Shown: piece by piece, positions 48,527 to 58,467 of the stretch
How the letters are laid out: every line of letters begins with the position of its first letter
Numbering within the stretch: position 1 is the stretch's first letter
DNA from: Geobacter sp.
GTDB lineage: Bacteria; Desulfobacterota; Desulfuromonadia; Geobacterales; DSM-12255
Length of the DNA: 64,000 nt
Direction: 5' to 3'
NCBI GenBank assembly: GCA_009886125.1
Contig: VFJK01000027.1
Location: 1 to 64,000, forward strand
Notes under the pieces: generated by a model
Told to the model about the DNA's origin: nothing
Database searches by the model: none
The model's input: the letters and a program-made list of their open reading frames with translations, nothing else
Made by a program: the position numbers and the translations under genes

Positions 48527-49691
48527 TGCCGACATCTCTACCTATATCGCTGCGGGACTTGATTTCTACGATGATGAGCTGTTCAACAAGCTCATGCTGC
48601 GCTGTTTTGCCGAGCAGTTTGCTTCTTGTGTCCCGTATCGGCAGTATTGTCGCAAAATTGGAGCTTCTCCGGAAACGGTAACAGAGTGGCATGAAATCCC
48701 GGCGGTTTCGTCATACCGCCACCGGGAGAGACTTGACCGACTATATGGCGCTGTCAAGGCGGAAAAGCTGCAGCGGGAGAGCTGGATTGTCGATCTCTCC
48801 CATAGCAGAGGACCGTTTTTTCCGGATGAGCGCTTGGTGGGGCTGATGAGCCAGGTACAGCTGACTGCTGCCCGTCGCTACCTGTTCCCTGATATTGCCC
48901 GAATGAAAATGCTGTTTTTCGTACCCCAACCGCGGATGGCGCCGGGGATGGTCATGGCGAGCGGCCTGGAGCGTTTTCGCAGGGAGTTCGGCGCAAGCGG
49001 CAGCCGTTTTCTCATCTCCTTTACCGGTCTCGATCTGAAGGGTTTCGTGGCGGATTTGCGGGAAGCTGAACGGAGCGGCGAACCGCTGGCGATTCTGGGC
49101 GCCACGCACGGGCTTGATTATTTCATGGATGCCTGCCTGAAAGCCGGAGTCGGTTTCCGCCTGCCCGCCGGCAGCCGGATTATGGACAGTGGCGGCTTCA
49201 TGGGGCGGTATGTGGCAGCACCTCCGGAACAGGTCTTCCTTAACTGCGAAAGAGTCTTCGGAGTTTCGCGGAACTATTGCGTCAATGCCCTCTGGATCTG
49301 TGAGAGCAGCACGGTCTACTTCGATGCTCTGCTTGCCGATACCGTTGCCGGCGAGGCTGGAGAGCGCCGCAAGATCCCCCCGCCATGGACACGGGTACTG
49401 ATTGTGGATCCCCTGACATTCAGGAGGGTGAAGCCGGGAGAAACAGGCCTTATCCGGCTATTTGACCTTTCCAACCGGGGAATGGCGGCTGTCGTGCAGA
49501 CGGACAAAATGGGGTACGAAACCGGCGATGGCTTCGAGATCATCGGGAAGCTGGACAGAAGCGACCCGCAGGGTGGTTTAGATCTGCAGCCGTCACATCC
49601 CGGCGGGAAACTGATCAGCAGGTTGATGGAGTCTGCCATGCGTAGAAAGATGGCTGGAATCGGTAAGATTGCCGGGTTATCAGCCTGTTAG
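48486..49691 (+). CDS. LuxE-like (acyl-protein synthetase/ANL-related) protein lacking the TSGTT motif
   Basis: Co-linear with next ORF (YLFPDIARMKMLFFVPQPRMAPGM, SGGFMGRY, PPWTRVLIVDPLTFR) but TSGTT replaced by DLSHSRGP; true start may be a later Met. Confidence 0.75.
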   Translation: MARMETVMAMATLDADISTYIAAGLDFYDDELFNKLMLRCFAEQFASCVPYRQYCRKIGASPETVTEWHEIPAVSSYRHRERLDRLYGAVKAEKLQRESWIVDLSHSRGPFFPDERLVGLMSQVQLTAARRYLFPDIARMKMLFFVPQPRMAPGMVMASGLERFRREFGASGSRFLISFTGLDLKGFVADLREAERSGEPLAILGATHGLDYFMDACLKAGVGFRLPAGSRIMDSGGFMGRYVAAPPEQVFLNCERVFGVSRNYCVNALWICESSTVYFDALLADTVAGEAGERRKIPPPWTRVLIVDPLTFRRVKPGETGLIRLFDLSNRGMAAVVQTDKMGYETGDGFEIIGKLDRSDPQGGLDLQPSHPGGKLISRLMESAMRRKMAGIGKIAGLSAC

Positions 49692-49708
49692 TAGTCACCA
49701 GGGGGCTC

Positions 49709-50926
49709 ATGGATTATTCACTGGAATCGGATTTTGTAAGGCAGCTCGACCTGAACATCCTCGAATACGTCAACCGGGGACTCGACAATAGTGACGAAGA
49801 AGGCTTCAACAGCCTGGCGTTACAGGAATTTGAACTGCAATACCATACGGTCGCCCCTTACAGGAAGTTCTGTCAGGATAAGAGAGTGGAGCCGGGCAGA
49901 ATCGGTATGTGGACACAGATCCCGGCGGTACCATCCATGGCCTTCAAAAAATTTGTCATGACCTCCTTTCCTGTGGAACGGGCAGAGCAGCGCTATTTCA
50001 CCAGCGGCACCACTGACCCTCTGAATAAGGGGAAGATCATGCGTGACAGCGGCGGGGTGGAGCTGATCAATGCGGCCAACGGCCTTCTGACCCGTGAATA
50101 TCTCTTTCCGGACATTGACCGGATGAAGATGCTTTTGATGGTCCCCTCGCCCCAGATGGCACCGGGGATGGGAATGGCCGTCGGTCTGGATGTAGTACGG
50201 CGGATGTTCGGCACCGCCGACAGCGCCTATCTGATCGGCCGCACCGGTCTGAATCTTGAACTGCTCTTGAAATCCATTGTCGAGTCCGAGCGGAGCGGTG
50301 TCCCGCTTGTGATTGTGGGCTCCACAGCAGGATTCGTTTATTTTCTCAAGGCGTGCGAACGGGACGGAATCCGCTTCAGGCTTCCGCCGGGGAGCAGGCT
50401 CTGTGACGGTGGCGGCTACCTTGACCAGTTCGGCGAATGCTCCCGCGATGAGTTTTACCGCAAGGCCGGTGAAATCATGGACATTGAGGAACATCACTGT
50501 GTCAACGTACTCGGCATGGGCGAAATCAGTACCAATTTCTTTGACAATGTTCTCAGAGACAAGCTGTCAGGTAATCCTCTCAGGCGCTACAAGGCAGTCC
50601 CCCCCTGGACGCGGACCCAGATTGTGGATGTGGAGACTTTCAAGCCGGTGGAGCATGGCAGTCCCGGCTTGCTGCGCCATTATGACTTGATCAACCGAAG
50701 CATGGTTGTTGCCGTACAGACCGACAATGTCGGCTTTGCCGTGGATGACGGCTTCGAGATCATCGGTCGCTGGAAGAAAAGTTCATTTGAACTGGAGACA
50801 GAGGCGATTACCCAGTCCCATGGGGGCAAAATCATGACGCAGCTGATAGAATTTCTGCTGAAGCGAAGCTTGAAGAAGGTCGGCAGGGTATATGAAAAGA
50901 TTTCTCAAAAACAGACTGGATATTAA
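49709..50926 (+). CDS. LuxE-like acyl-protein synthetase/ANL-related protein
   Basis: FTSGTTDPLNKGKIMRDSG nucleotide-binding-like motif; GGGYLDQFGE; AVPPWTRTQIVDVETFKPVEHGSPGLLRHYDLINR. Confidence 0.82.
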   Translation: MDYSLESDFVRQLDLNILEYVNRGLDNSDEEGFNSLALQEFELQYHTVAPYRKFCQDKRVEPGRIGMWTQIPAVPSMAFKKFVMTSFPVERAEQRYFTSGTTDPLNKGKIMRDSGGVELINAANGLLTREYLFPDIDRMKMLLMVPSPQMAPGMGMAVGLDVVRRMFGTADSAYLIGRTGLNLELLLKSIVESERSGVPLVIVGSTAGFVYFLKACERDGIRFRLPPGSRLCDGGGYLDQFGECSRDEFYRKAGEIMDIEEHHCVNVLGMGEISTNFFDNVLRDKLSGNPLRRYKAVPPWTRTQIVDVETFKPVEHGSPGLLRHYDLINRSMVVAVQTDNVGFAVDDGFEIIGRWKKSSFELETEAITQSHGGKIMTQLIEFLLKRSLKKVGRVYEKISQKQTGY

Positions 50927-51113
50927 ACCGGCAGTTGCTGACAAGATCACCGATGCCATGCTTGGCACCGGTGAGCAGATGTGCAGTTGCGCCGCGCTTG
51001 TGGCCGATATCATAGTAGCGCATGGCCAAGAGAAGGAGTCCTTCAAGGAGCTGTTAAAAAAAGTGCAGGCGGAAGATGTGCAAAACAGTTCAATGACTGA
51101 GCAAAAACCGTAA
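50892..51113 (+). CDS. Small hypothetical protein (73 aa)
   Basis: Overlaps the 3' end of the LuxE-like gene; intact. Confidence 0.5.
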   Translation: MKRFLKNRLDIKPAVADKITDAMLGTGEQMCSCAALVADIIVAHGQEKESFKELLKKVQAEDVQNSSMTEQKP

Positions 51114-52268
51114 CTCGGCAGGGTCGATTGTTACTGTAGAGCTGCTCGGGGCGACTGTTAGCCGGTCATTCTCCGCCATGCCTATGGTGAGAATCATTGT
51201 TTCAGATTGGCCGGGCAACAGGGTCCGGCGATGCCACTGCAGTATAACGCCGCGGCTACTGTTGTTCATCAGGGGCACTTTATCCTTGCCTGACAGCAGT
51301 AGGCCCGGCTTGCTGGTCAAGTAGCCCCTGTCAGGCAATGCATCCCCCTGCCATGACAGAAAATTAGCCATGCTTGCGGGTGCAGTTGTTTTCTCCCTGT
51401 CGGGAGCGTACTGGATGCCTGATAAGCCGATGTATCGGTTGTGGGTGAGATCAATCCGGTTGATCAACTCCTGTCCTGCATTGCGGTCAGTGCTGCCGGA
51501 GTGTGGGTTTAACGGGTCATTCCCGTAACTGTAATTATAAACCAGCGGCAAACTGCCTGAATTGGTAAAGCGGTTTACCAGCGAAAAGAAGCGATCTTTG
51601 GCGTGATAGTTCAAGTAGCGCTCAACTTTTAACGGCTGTTGTCCCAGCCTGAGCAGATGGCTGCTTTTCAAAGCCAACTGGTACTGGGATGAAAAAAGAA
51701 TTTCGCTGCCGATGAACTCCCAGCGACTGAAGCTGACCGGATCTGTGGCAGTGGCAGGAGAAGATATCGTTTCACCGGTCCTTCCCCAGAGATGGTGCCA
51801 CCCTCTCTGGTCGTAGAAAGCAACGCCGGTCTCAGGGGTCTTGAGGGCGGGATTTTCGTAATGGCCGGGTGGAAGCCCGCCGCCGACAAAGAGTCCTTTG
51901 ACGGAATTGTTGTCAGTATCCAAAAAGCGTCCCAGGCAGGCAAGGAATCTGCTGCCGTCAGGGAAGAAACTGATCAGGTAACCACCGCCGTTTTTTCTGT
52001 TCCAGTTGTATTTCAGAAAGGGGGTACCGGTTGCTGAATTGTCCTTGTTGCGCCAGCGTGCGTAGAAGGCTTCAAATTCGATCCTGGCGATAAGCCGTTC
52101 ATATTCATCAAGTCGCAGGCGGTCTTTCAGCGCAAACAGTTTTCTGTCACTGCTCAAGAGTAAATAGATCCCGTCAGGTCTGCCGTGGAAACTGAAGCTG
52201 CCGAAATTTATGGCGAGAGAAAAAAGCAGCAGAATAACGGCGAAAATTAGCTGGTAGACACGTTTCAT
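51090..52268 (-). CDS. Uncharacterised exported beta-rich protein (paralogue of 4760..5929)
   Basis: Shared blocks VKGLFVGGGLP, FYDQRGWHHLWG, WEFIGS, NYSYGNDP. Confidence 0.75.
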   Translation of the reverse strand: MKRVYQLIFAVILLLFSLAINFGSFSFHGRPDGIYLLLSSDRKLFALKDRLRLDEYERLIARIEFEAFYARWRNKDNSATGTPFLKYNWNRKNGGGYLISFFPDGSRFLACLGRFLDTDNNSVKGLFVGGGLPPGHYENPALKTPETGVAFYDQRGWHHLWGRTGETISSPATATDPVSFSRWEFIGSEILFSSQYQLALKSSHLLRLGQQPLKVERYLNYHAKDRFFSLVNRFTNSGSLPLVYNYSYGNDPLNPHSGSTDRNAGQELINRIDLTHNRYIGLSGIQYAPDREKTTAPASMANFLSWQGDALPDRGYLTSKPGLLLSGKDKVPLMNNSSRGVILQWHRRTLLPGQSETMILTIGMAENDRLTVAPSSSTVTIDPAELRFLLSH

Positions 52269-52414
52269 ATCGTTCTGATTATCATGGAATTAAGAGTGCC
52301 TGTAAAGAGTGGTTTTTGCGGAAACTCTCTTACCGTCAACTGAAACCGGTTTTACGTTGACATCTGCAGCAGTGGTTTGGGAAAATTTATCTTTATGCTG
52401 AAAGGATTGTCAGT

Positions 52415-52765
52415 ATGGATCCAAAAAAAATTGCAGTGGTTATCAACGGCTTTATTCATGATTTTACCTCCGGTTACTGGGTCTCGGCAATGATAACCAT
52501 CTACTTTCTTCACGACTTCCGCCTCCAGTATCCAGCTTTAGCAATACCTGTCAATCAGATAGAACGGTTCTTTTTCTGGAACTCACTCCTGGCGGTGGTA
52601 ATTATTCTGCTAACCGGTGCCGGACGCACGTTTACTTATGTCGATAATGTTTTCGGAGAGCAGACGGAAGGAACCCGCCGCAGACTGCTGATAGGCAAGC
52701 ATATTATACTTTTTGCAATTTTCGGCGCAGGGTCCTGGTGGGCATATCAAGCTGCATTTCACTGA
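52415..52765 (+). CDS. Small polytopic membrane protein
   Basis: 116 aa with three or so hydrophobic helices. Confidence 0.55.
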   Translation: MDPKKIAVVINGFIHDFTSGYWVSAMITIYFLHDFRLQYPALAIPVNQIERFFFWNSLLAVVIILLTGAGRTFTYVDNVFGEQTEGTRRRLLIGKHIILFAIFGAGSWWAYQAAFH

Positions 52766-52873
52766 AATGCAGGATATTTTCAGCTTTAGATTACATGATT
52801 AGTTGCTGCCTGACTTGGGCATTATTATTGCTTTACTTTTATCATATTTGAACGGATTAAGAGGCTACTATTA

Positions 52874-54388
52874 ATGGCGATTAAACGTGTTGCACTCATA
52901 ACCCCCCCGTATCATTCCGGTGTCGTGGAGTCTGCAGGCACATGGCTCAATGTTGGCTTTGTCTACATTGCCGGCTCACTCAGGGCTGCAGGGTATGAAG
53001 TAGACTATTACGACGCCATGTCACTATGGCACAAGTGGCCTGATATTCAGAAACGCATCGAGTCATTCCGCCCGGATGTGATAGCGACAACTTCCTTCAC
53101 CGCTTCTATTGCTGAAGCTCTCAAGCTCTGTCATCTTGCCAAGGAGTTGAATCCGGCCATAGTCACCGTGCTGGGGAATGTCCACGCCACGTTCTGCTAC
53201 GATGAAATCTTGAAGGCAGAGCATGGAGTGCTGGATTTCATCGTACGGGACGAAGGAGAGGTGACACTGGTTGGGTTGCTGGACAGCCTCAATGGAGGGG
53301 AAAATCCTGACAAGGTCAAGGGGCTCGCATTCTGGCGCGATGGCGACGTGGTTGTCACAGAGAAAGCTCCTTACATAACCGACCTGGACTCTCTACCTGT
53401 TGCCTGGGATCTTGTTGAATGGCCGATATACTCGTACAGGGCCAAGAATAATGCCCGTCTGGCCATAGTTTCGACCTCCCGCGGCTGCAAACAGCAATGC
53501 TCCTTCTGCTCCCAGCAACTTTTCTGGGCACAGTCCTGGCGGGCACGGTCAGCTGTTAATGTAGTGGCTGAGCTGGAATTGCTGCATGCCGAATATGGTG
53601 TTGAAGTGGCCATGCTCTCCGATGAGATACCCACTTTTGACCGCGAACGTTGGGAAAAGATTCTTGACCTTATGATCGAGCGCCAGGTCCCGGTCAAGTT
53701 GCTGATGGAAACCCGCGTAGACGATATCCTGCGGGATGCCGATATAATGTGGAAATATCGCCAGGCTGGAGTTGAGCACATCTATGTTGGTGTTGAGGCA
53801 GGATCACAGGAGACTCTGGACCTTTTCAAGAAGGATACCCAGGTGGCACAGTCCAAACAGGCCATCGACCTGATTAACGGGGCTGATATTGTTTCCGAAA
53901 CATCATTTGTTCTCGGCATGCCTGACGACACATTCGAATCGATTGCCAGGACTGTTGAGCTTGCCAAGCATTACAATCCGGACATGGCTTTTTTTCTGGC
54001 AATTGCCCCATGGCCGTATGCCGATCTTTATCCGCAGTTGGAAGAGTATGTTTTTACAAAGGATTACAGCAAATATAATCTGGTTGAGCCGGTTATCAAG
54101 CCTAAGAACATGACCCCGGAAGAGCTGGAGCGGGAACTGGGCAAGGCAGCGCAGAAGTTTTTCATGCACAAGTTTCAGAACCTGGACAAATTGAGTTCCT
54201 GGAAGCAGGAATTCATGCTCTCGGTACTGGATATTCTTATCAACCACTCCTATCTGGCCGGCCAGATGAAGGCTGCCATGAAGGACGGCAGGCAGATGCC
54301 GGACGAGGTAAGAGCCCTCCTGAGGAGGGCTAAAGGTGGATCTGACAGGAAGATCGACCATAGTCCGGCAGTTGCGCCGATACCCTGA
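52874..54388 (+). CDS. B12-binding-domain radical SAM protein
   Basis: STSRGCKQQCSFCSQQLFW (CX3CX2C); N-terminal VGFVYIAGSLRAAGYEVDYYDAMS...VLGNVHATF. Confidence 0.9.
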   Translation: MAIKRVALITPPYHSGVVESAGTWLNVGFVYIAGSLRAAGYEVDYYDAMSLWHKWPDIQKRIESFRPDVIATTSFTASIAEALKLCHLAKELNPAIVTVLGNVHATFCYDEILKAEHGVLDFIVRDEGEVTLVGLLDSLNGGENPDKVKGLAFWRDGDVVVTEKAPYITDLDSLPVAWDLVEWPIYSYRAKNNARLAIVSTSRGCKQQCSFCSQQLFWAQSWRARSAVNVVAELELLHAEYGVEVAMLSDEIPTFDRERWEKILDLMIERQVPVKLLMETRVDDILRDADIMWKYRQAGVEHIYVGVEAGSQETLDLFKKDTQVAQSKQAIDLINGADIVSETSFVLGMPDDTFESIARTVELAKHYNPDMAFFLAIAPWPYADLYPQLEEYVFTKDYSKYNLVEPVIKPKNMTPEELERELGKAAQKFFMHKFQNLDKLSSWKQEFMLSVLDILINHSYLAGQMKAAMKDGRQMPDEVRALLRRAKGGSDRKIDHSPAVAPIP

Positions 54389-54439
54389 TCCGGGTTAGTT
54401 CTGAAATCTCCTGCCAGAGCGTAATTTCATGATCCGGCT

Positions 54440-56401
54440 TCACTTCACCTTTTTCCTCAGCAGGTAGCCCGAATAAGCGAGAAGTTCCTCCCCTCCTCTG
54501 GTAACCACTCTGACGGTCTCACCCTTGCCGCGCCCCAGACCGCAGATCACCGCTTCCATATCAGAGAGGGGCGACAGAGCCAGGCTCATGGCCTGATCGG
54601 TAAAATGCGGCATGGTATACTCCGCTGTAAGGAGGCCCTCCTCAAGGCGCAAGCGGAGATCATTCACAAGGACGGTGTCTTCACCAGTATTGATTATTTC
54701 ATACGCTCCCAGCCGCTTGTGCCATTTTTCCGGGATCGGTTCCGGTTTCAGTCGTTCGCCTGCCAGATACTCGTTTCCATCAATGATGACCTTGAGGATG
54801 TCGCGGCCATTCACCATCTCCCGGTCGATGTAGATCTGGTCAAATTTCCCCAGACTGACCGGGAAAAACCCGAGAAATTTGTAGCTTATCCCGAGAAGCC
54901 CGTCAGGCCGGGGGACAAGGTGCACGCTCTTGTTGAACAGCCCGGCCTCAAGGTAGTCGGATTTATTCCTCACCTGTACAAGCCCGACAATGGTGTCATA
55001 GCTCCCCTCATAGGCCTGCAGCTCCGCAGGCGTCAGCTGTTTCCGCTCTTCCTTCGGCACGGGGGGTCTTTCCCGGTGCTTGAATGTCACCGTGCCGTTT
55101 TCGTCCTTGAAGGGTTCACTGCTCTCCTTGCGTGTTGGCTGCTGTTCCGCCTGCAGAGGTAAGCCGGGGCTGGTTTTTGCTGAAATCTTCAGCGGTTCTT
55201 TGTGCTCCGTTTCAATCGGTTGCTGTTGTTGTGGCTGTGTTATGCCCGATTTGGTCTCAAGAGCAAGTTTCAGCGTTTCTGTGGCCACCTTGTTGAGTAA
55301 ACTGGCGGCAGAGGCTGAGTTGGCGAGCAGTACCACCCCGAGTTTCTGCTCCGGGAGGATGACCAGCTGACTGCGATGATACAGGGTCGCCCCGCCATGA
55401 TGAGCGACCGGGCCGGCATTCTTGATGTCAAGCCCGCCGATACTGCCGAGCATCCAGCCGAGGCCGACGCGGAATGAGAGGTCGAGAGGGATCGTGCTGT
55501 TCTGTGGGCGGAGCATCTCGGCCATTGTTTCGGTTTTCAGGATCTGTCGTTCATTTGACCAGCCATTGCCGAAGACCATGGAAACAAAGCGGGAAAGATC
55601 ACGTACCGACGTGTTCAAACCGCCTGCAGGGATGTCCCGCAGGGGGGCCTCCAGCGCTTCCTCGTTGTTGCGGTACGCTTTGGAGGCGGCAGACGAGCGG
55701 TCGATCTTCTGCGAAAAGGAGGAGTTTGTCATCCGGAGCGGCAGAAAGAGCGAGATGCTCATGTGTGAGGCAAAGTCGCGGTCAACGATCTTTTCCACTG
55801 CATGGCCCAGAAGGGTCATGGCAACATTGGAGTAGGCAAAAACGTAGTCCGGGGGATTGGCAGCGTATTCGTCCCGGAGAAGTGCGGTCTCCTCTGCAAG
55901 CGAAGCCGGGCTCCCTGTCCACATCCCCTTTGCCAGATCGGCAGGGAGGCCCGAGTGGTGGGTCATGATCGTTCGCGGGGTGATCGGGGCAGCGCCCGGG
56001 AAACGGCTTTTGATGGAGAATTCGGGGAGGCAGCGCTGGAGCGGTTTGTCGATATTCAGTACTCCGTCATCGGCCAGCTGCATGGCCGCAGTTGCCGTGA
56101 ACAGTTTGGAGATCGAGCCGGCACGATAAATGGTGTCAGGGGTGGCTGCCACCCCTTTGGCCTTGTCAGCGAAGCCGAACCCTTCTGCCCAGACAACCTT
56201 CTGGTCATCCACGAGAGCGATACTCAAGCCGGTCACCTTCTGTTTCTCCATCTCCTGCCGTATCAATGATGAGATATACTCCCTGGTAGCGCTGTAATCC
56301 CCTCTGGCAACAGCTGGCGGCTTCAAGGGCAAGGCAGCGCAGCTGGCAAGAATAACCATACAGATGGCTGCCAGGAATCCTGTCTTCACTGTTCTCATCA
56401 T
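54440..56401 (-). CDS. Exported serine hydrolase, class C beta-lactamase-like
   Basis: Lipobox-like MVILASCAAL; YRAGSISKLFTA (SxxK), YAYSN-type motif (FAYSNVAMTLLG), HHGG. Confidence 0.9.
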   Translation of the reverse strand: MMRTVKTGFLAAICMVILASCAALPLKPPAVARGDYSATREYISSLIRQEMEKQKVTGLSIALVDDQKVVWAEGFGFADKAKGVAATPDTIYRAGSISKLFTATAAMQLADDGVLNIDKPLQRCLPEFSIKSRFPGAAPITPRTIMTHHSGLPADLAKGMWTGSPASLAEETALLRDEYAANPPDYVFAYSNVAMTLLGHAVEKIVDRDFASHMSISLFLPLRMTNSSFSQKIDRSSAASKAYRNNEEALEAPLRDIPAGGLNTSVRDLSRFVSMVFGNGWSNERQILKTETMAEMLRPQNSTIPLDLSFRVGLGWMLGSIGGLDIKNAGPVAHHGGATLYHRSQLVILPEQKLGVVLLANSASAASLLNKVATETLKLALETKSGITQPQQQQPIETEHKEPLKISAKTSPGLPLQAEQQPTRKESSEPFKDENGTVTFKHRERPPVPKEERKQLTPAELQAYEGSYDTIVGLVQVRNKSDYLEAGLFNKSVHLVPRPDGLLGISYKFLGFFPVSLGKFDQIYIDREMVNGRDILKVIIDGNEYLAGERLKPEPIPEKWHKRLGAYEIINTGEDTVLVNDLRLRLEEGLLTAEYTMPHFTDQAMSLALSPLSDMEAVICGLGRGKGETVRVVTRGGEELLAYSGYLLRKKVK

Positions 56402-56465
56402 TAACCTCCAGTAAATATCACCATAGTTCCCCCCTTTGAAAAATGGGGACTTGTAATCAGCTTCC

Positions 56466-58019
56466 CTAACGATAGGGATCTACGACAGTTGGTGCAGTAT
56501 CCCCGATAGTGGCAGCTTCCTTCAGCGGTGTCCGGTCCTTCACTGCAAAAACCTCTATTCCGGCCTTTCCCTCCAGCGGGCAGACCTTTTCGCAGATGCC
56601 GCAGCCGTTGCAGAGATCCTCGACTACATACGGGGCTTTTACTTTCCGGCGGGTTCCATCGAAATCGGTCATGGTGATTATCTCGGAGCGTATCGCTTTT
56701 TGCGGGATCGGACAGTGCTCTTCGCAGACGATGCAGTCGATCCGTTTGGCAAAAGGAATGCAGTGGTTTTTGTCGAAGATTGCCTTGCCGATGACCTGGC
56801 GTTTTTTCTCCGGGACCGGAAGATCTGGGATCGCTCCGGTCGGGCAGACCTGGCCGCAGAGGGTGCAGTTGTATTCGCAGTAGCCGAGCCGTGGGATCAG
56901 TACCGGGGTGTAGATCCCTTCGATGCCTGCCTGTGAGAAAGCAGGATAAAGAGCGCTTCTGAGGCAGACTTTCATGCACTCGCCGCAGCGGACGCACTTT
57001 TTCAGGAACTCGTCTTCACTCCGCACACCGGGCGGCCGGAGCAGTCGCGACTCCCTGGCCGGGTCGCGGAAGCGGAGCAGGCGAGCCGTCACCAGACCGG
57101 AAAAGAGTCCGCCGAGGAAGACGCGCCGCTCCATGAACGGGGTCGTATCAGCCTGCCAGCCGAAAGAGAAGCGAACCTTGCCGGTCGGGCAGGCATGGAC
57201 GCAGCTCATACAGGAGAAGCACTCTTCTTTCTGCATCAGCTCCCGGTCAAAGCCAGATGGGCAGGCCGTTGCGCATTTCCTGCAGGGGGAGCAGGGGGCT
57301 TCAGGCGCTTTTACCAGTGGCGAAAAACGGGCAGCGATTCCGACCAGCGTCCCCAGAGGGCAGAGATGGCGACACCAGGTCCGTTCGCCGTAGCGCTCCA
57401 GAAAGATGATGATCCCCAGCAGGGAGGCGGAGGTGAAGGCCAGCGGGTAGAGCGCTTCGCGGTAGGGGAGGAGGTAGCCGGCAACCAGCTTGTAACCCGG
57501 CGCGATGAAGTCGCGGTTATCGCCGAGCAGCCCGTACAGCCCCCGCCAGGCACCGCGGACCGAATCACCGAGCAGCGGGTGAACGAAGAAAGTCAGACCG
57601 CGCAGCAGAATCGCGATCGGGTCGAGCAGCCCGGCCAGGTTGAGGTTGAAGAGCGAGGCAGAGAGGAGCGGCAGAAGGAGCCAGAATTTGATGCTCCGGT
57701 TGAAGGTCAGGGGCACGGCAGCTCTTTTGATCCTATTCGTCACCAGGTCGAGGATCGTCCCGAGCGGGCAGAGCCAGCCACAGAAGAACCGTCCCAGTAG
57801 CAGGGAGAAGAGCAGGGTCAGCAGTCCCGGCAGCAGAAGCGGTTCCCATGACTTGGTCGCCAGCAGCGTGCTGAGGCTGGTCAGCGGGTTGGCGCGGAAA
57901 AAACCGTTCACCGCAGCAACGATCCGGTCGCTCCCCCGGTACTCCGTCATTAAAAAGAGGAAGACGAAGGCCGCGAGGAAGAGGAGCTGGGAGATGCGAT
58001 GGGGGGGTAGTTTTTTCAT
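56466..58019 (-). CDS. 4Fe-4S membrane protein, NapH/NosR-like
   Basis: CGWLCPLGTILD, CRHLCPLGTLVG, CSPCRKCATACPSG, CFSCMSCVHACP, CVRCGECMKVC, CNGCGICEKVCP. Confidence 0.87.
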   Translation of the reverse strand: MKKLPPHRISQLLFLAAFVFLFLMTEYRGSDRIVAAVNGFFRANPLTSLSTLLATKSWEPLLLPGLLTLLFSLLLGRFFCGWLCPLGTILDLVTNRIKRAAVPLTFNRSIKFWLLLPLLSASLFNLNLAGLLDPIAILLRGLTFFVHPLLGDSVRGAWRGLYGLLGDNRDFIAPGYKLVAGYLLPYREALYPLAFTSASLLGIIIFLERYGERTWCRHLCPLGTLVGIAARFSPLVKAPEAPCSPCRKCATACPSGFDRELMQKEECFSCMSCVHACPTGKVRFSFGWQADTTPFMERRVFLGGLFSGLVTARLLRFRDPARESRLLRPPGVRSEDEFLKKCVRCGECMKVCLRSALYPAFSQAGIEGIYTPVLIPRLGYCEYNCTLCGQVCPTGAIPDLPVPEKKRQVIGKAIFDKNHCIPFAKRIDCIVCEEHCPIPQKAIRSEIITMTDFDGTRRKVKAPYVVEDLCNGCGICEKVCPLEGKAGIEVFAVKDRTPLKEAATIGDTAPTVVDPYR

Positions 58020-58059
58020 GGTTTCCAGTGCTGTGCCAGATCCTGTACGTGGTCTTGGC

Positions 58060-58467
58060 CTAACGGATAAATTGCACCTGTGCGGGAAAACCGGGAATTG
58101 TCAGCAAAGGTTCAAATTCGTGGCGATCGGATGTCATCACAACGGCATCTTCACGGACTGCCAGCAGAATTGCAAAACAATCAGCAAGTGATATGCGCCC
58201 ACCTGCCTTCAGTTTCCCTGCTCCCTTCCAGAAGTCAACGTCCATGTCATTACGGATTGTCAAACCGGTTTCAATGAGATCGGCCAGCAGTTTTTCAGTA
58301 GAGTCATTTCCGTAGCAGCGCAGACAGTCATAGTAGACTTCACATAGGTTAACAGCGTGAACCATGCAGACATCATTCTCTGATTCGAGTGCCTGTCTGA
58401 CCGAAAGTGCTCCATCTTCTCTTTTGATGAGGGCAAGAAGAGCGCAGGCGTCCAGAACGTATCTCAT
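58060..58467 (-). CDS. PIN-domain toxin
   Basis: MRYVLDACALLALIKREDGA...SLADCFAILLAVREDAVVMTSDRHEFEPL. Confidence 0.87.
   Translation of the reverse strand: MRYVLDACALLALIKREDGALSVRQALESENDVCMVHAVNLCEVYYDCLRCYGNDSTEKLLADLIETGLTIRNDMDVDFWKGAGKLKAGGRISLADCFAILLAVREDAVVMTSDRHEFEPLLTIPGFPAQVQFIR

Noticed and set aside
48486-50926. Bioluminescence (lux) operon
   Set aside because: LuxE-like similarity only; no LuxA/B luciferase, LuxC or LuxD in the window.
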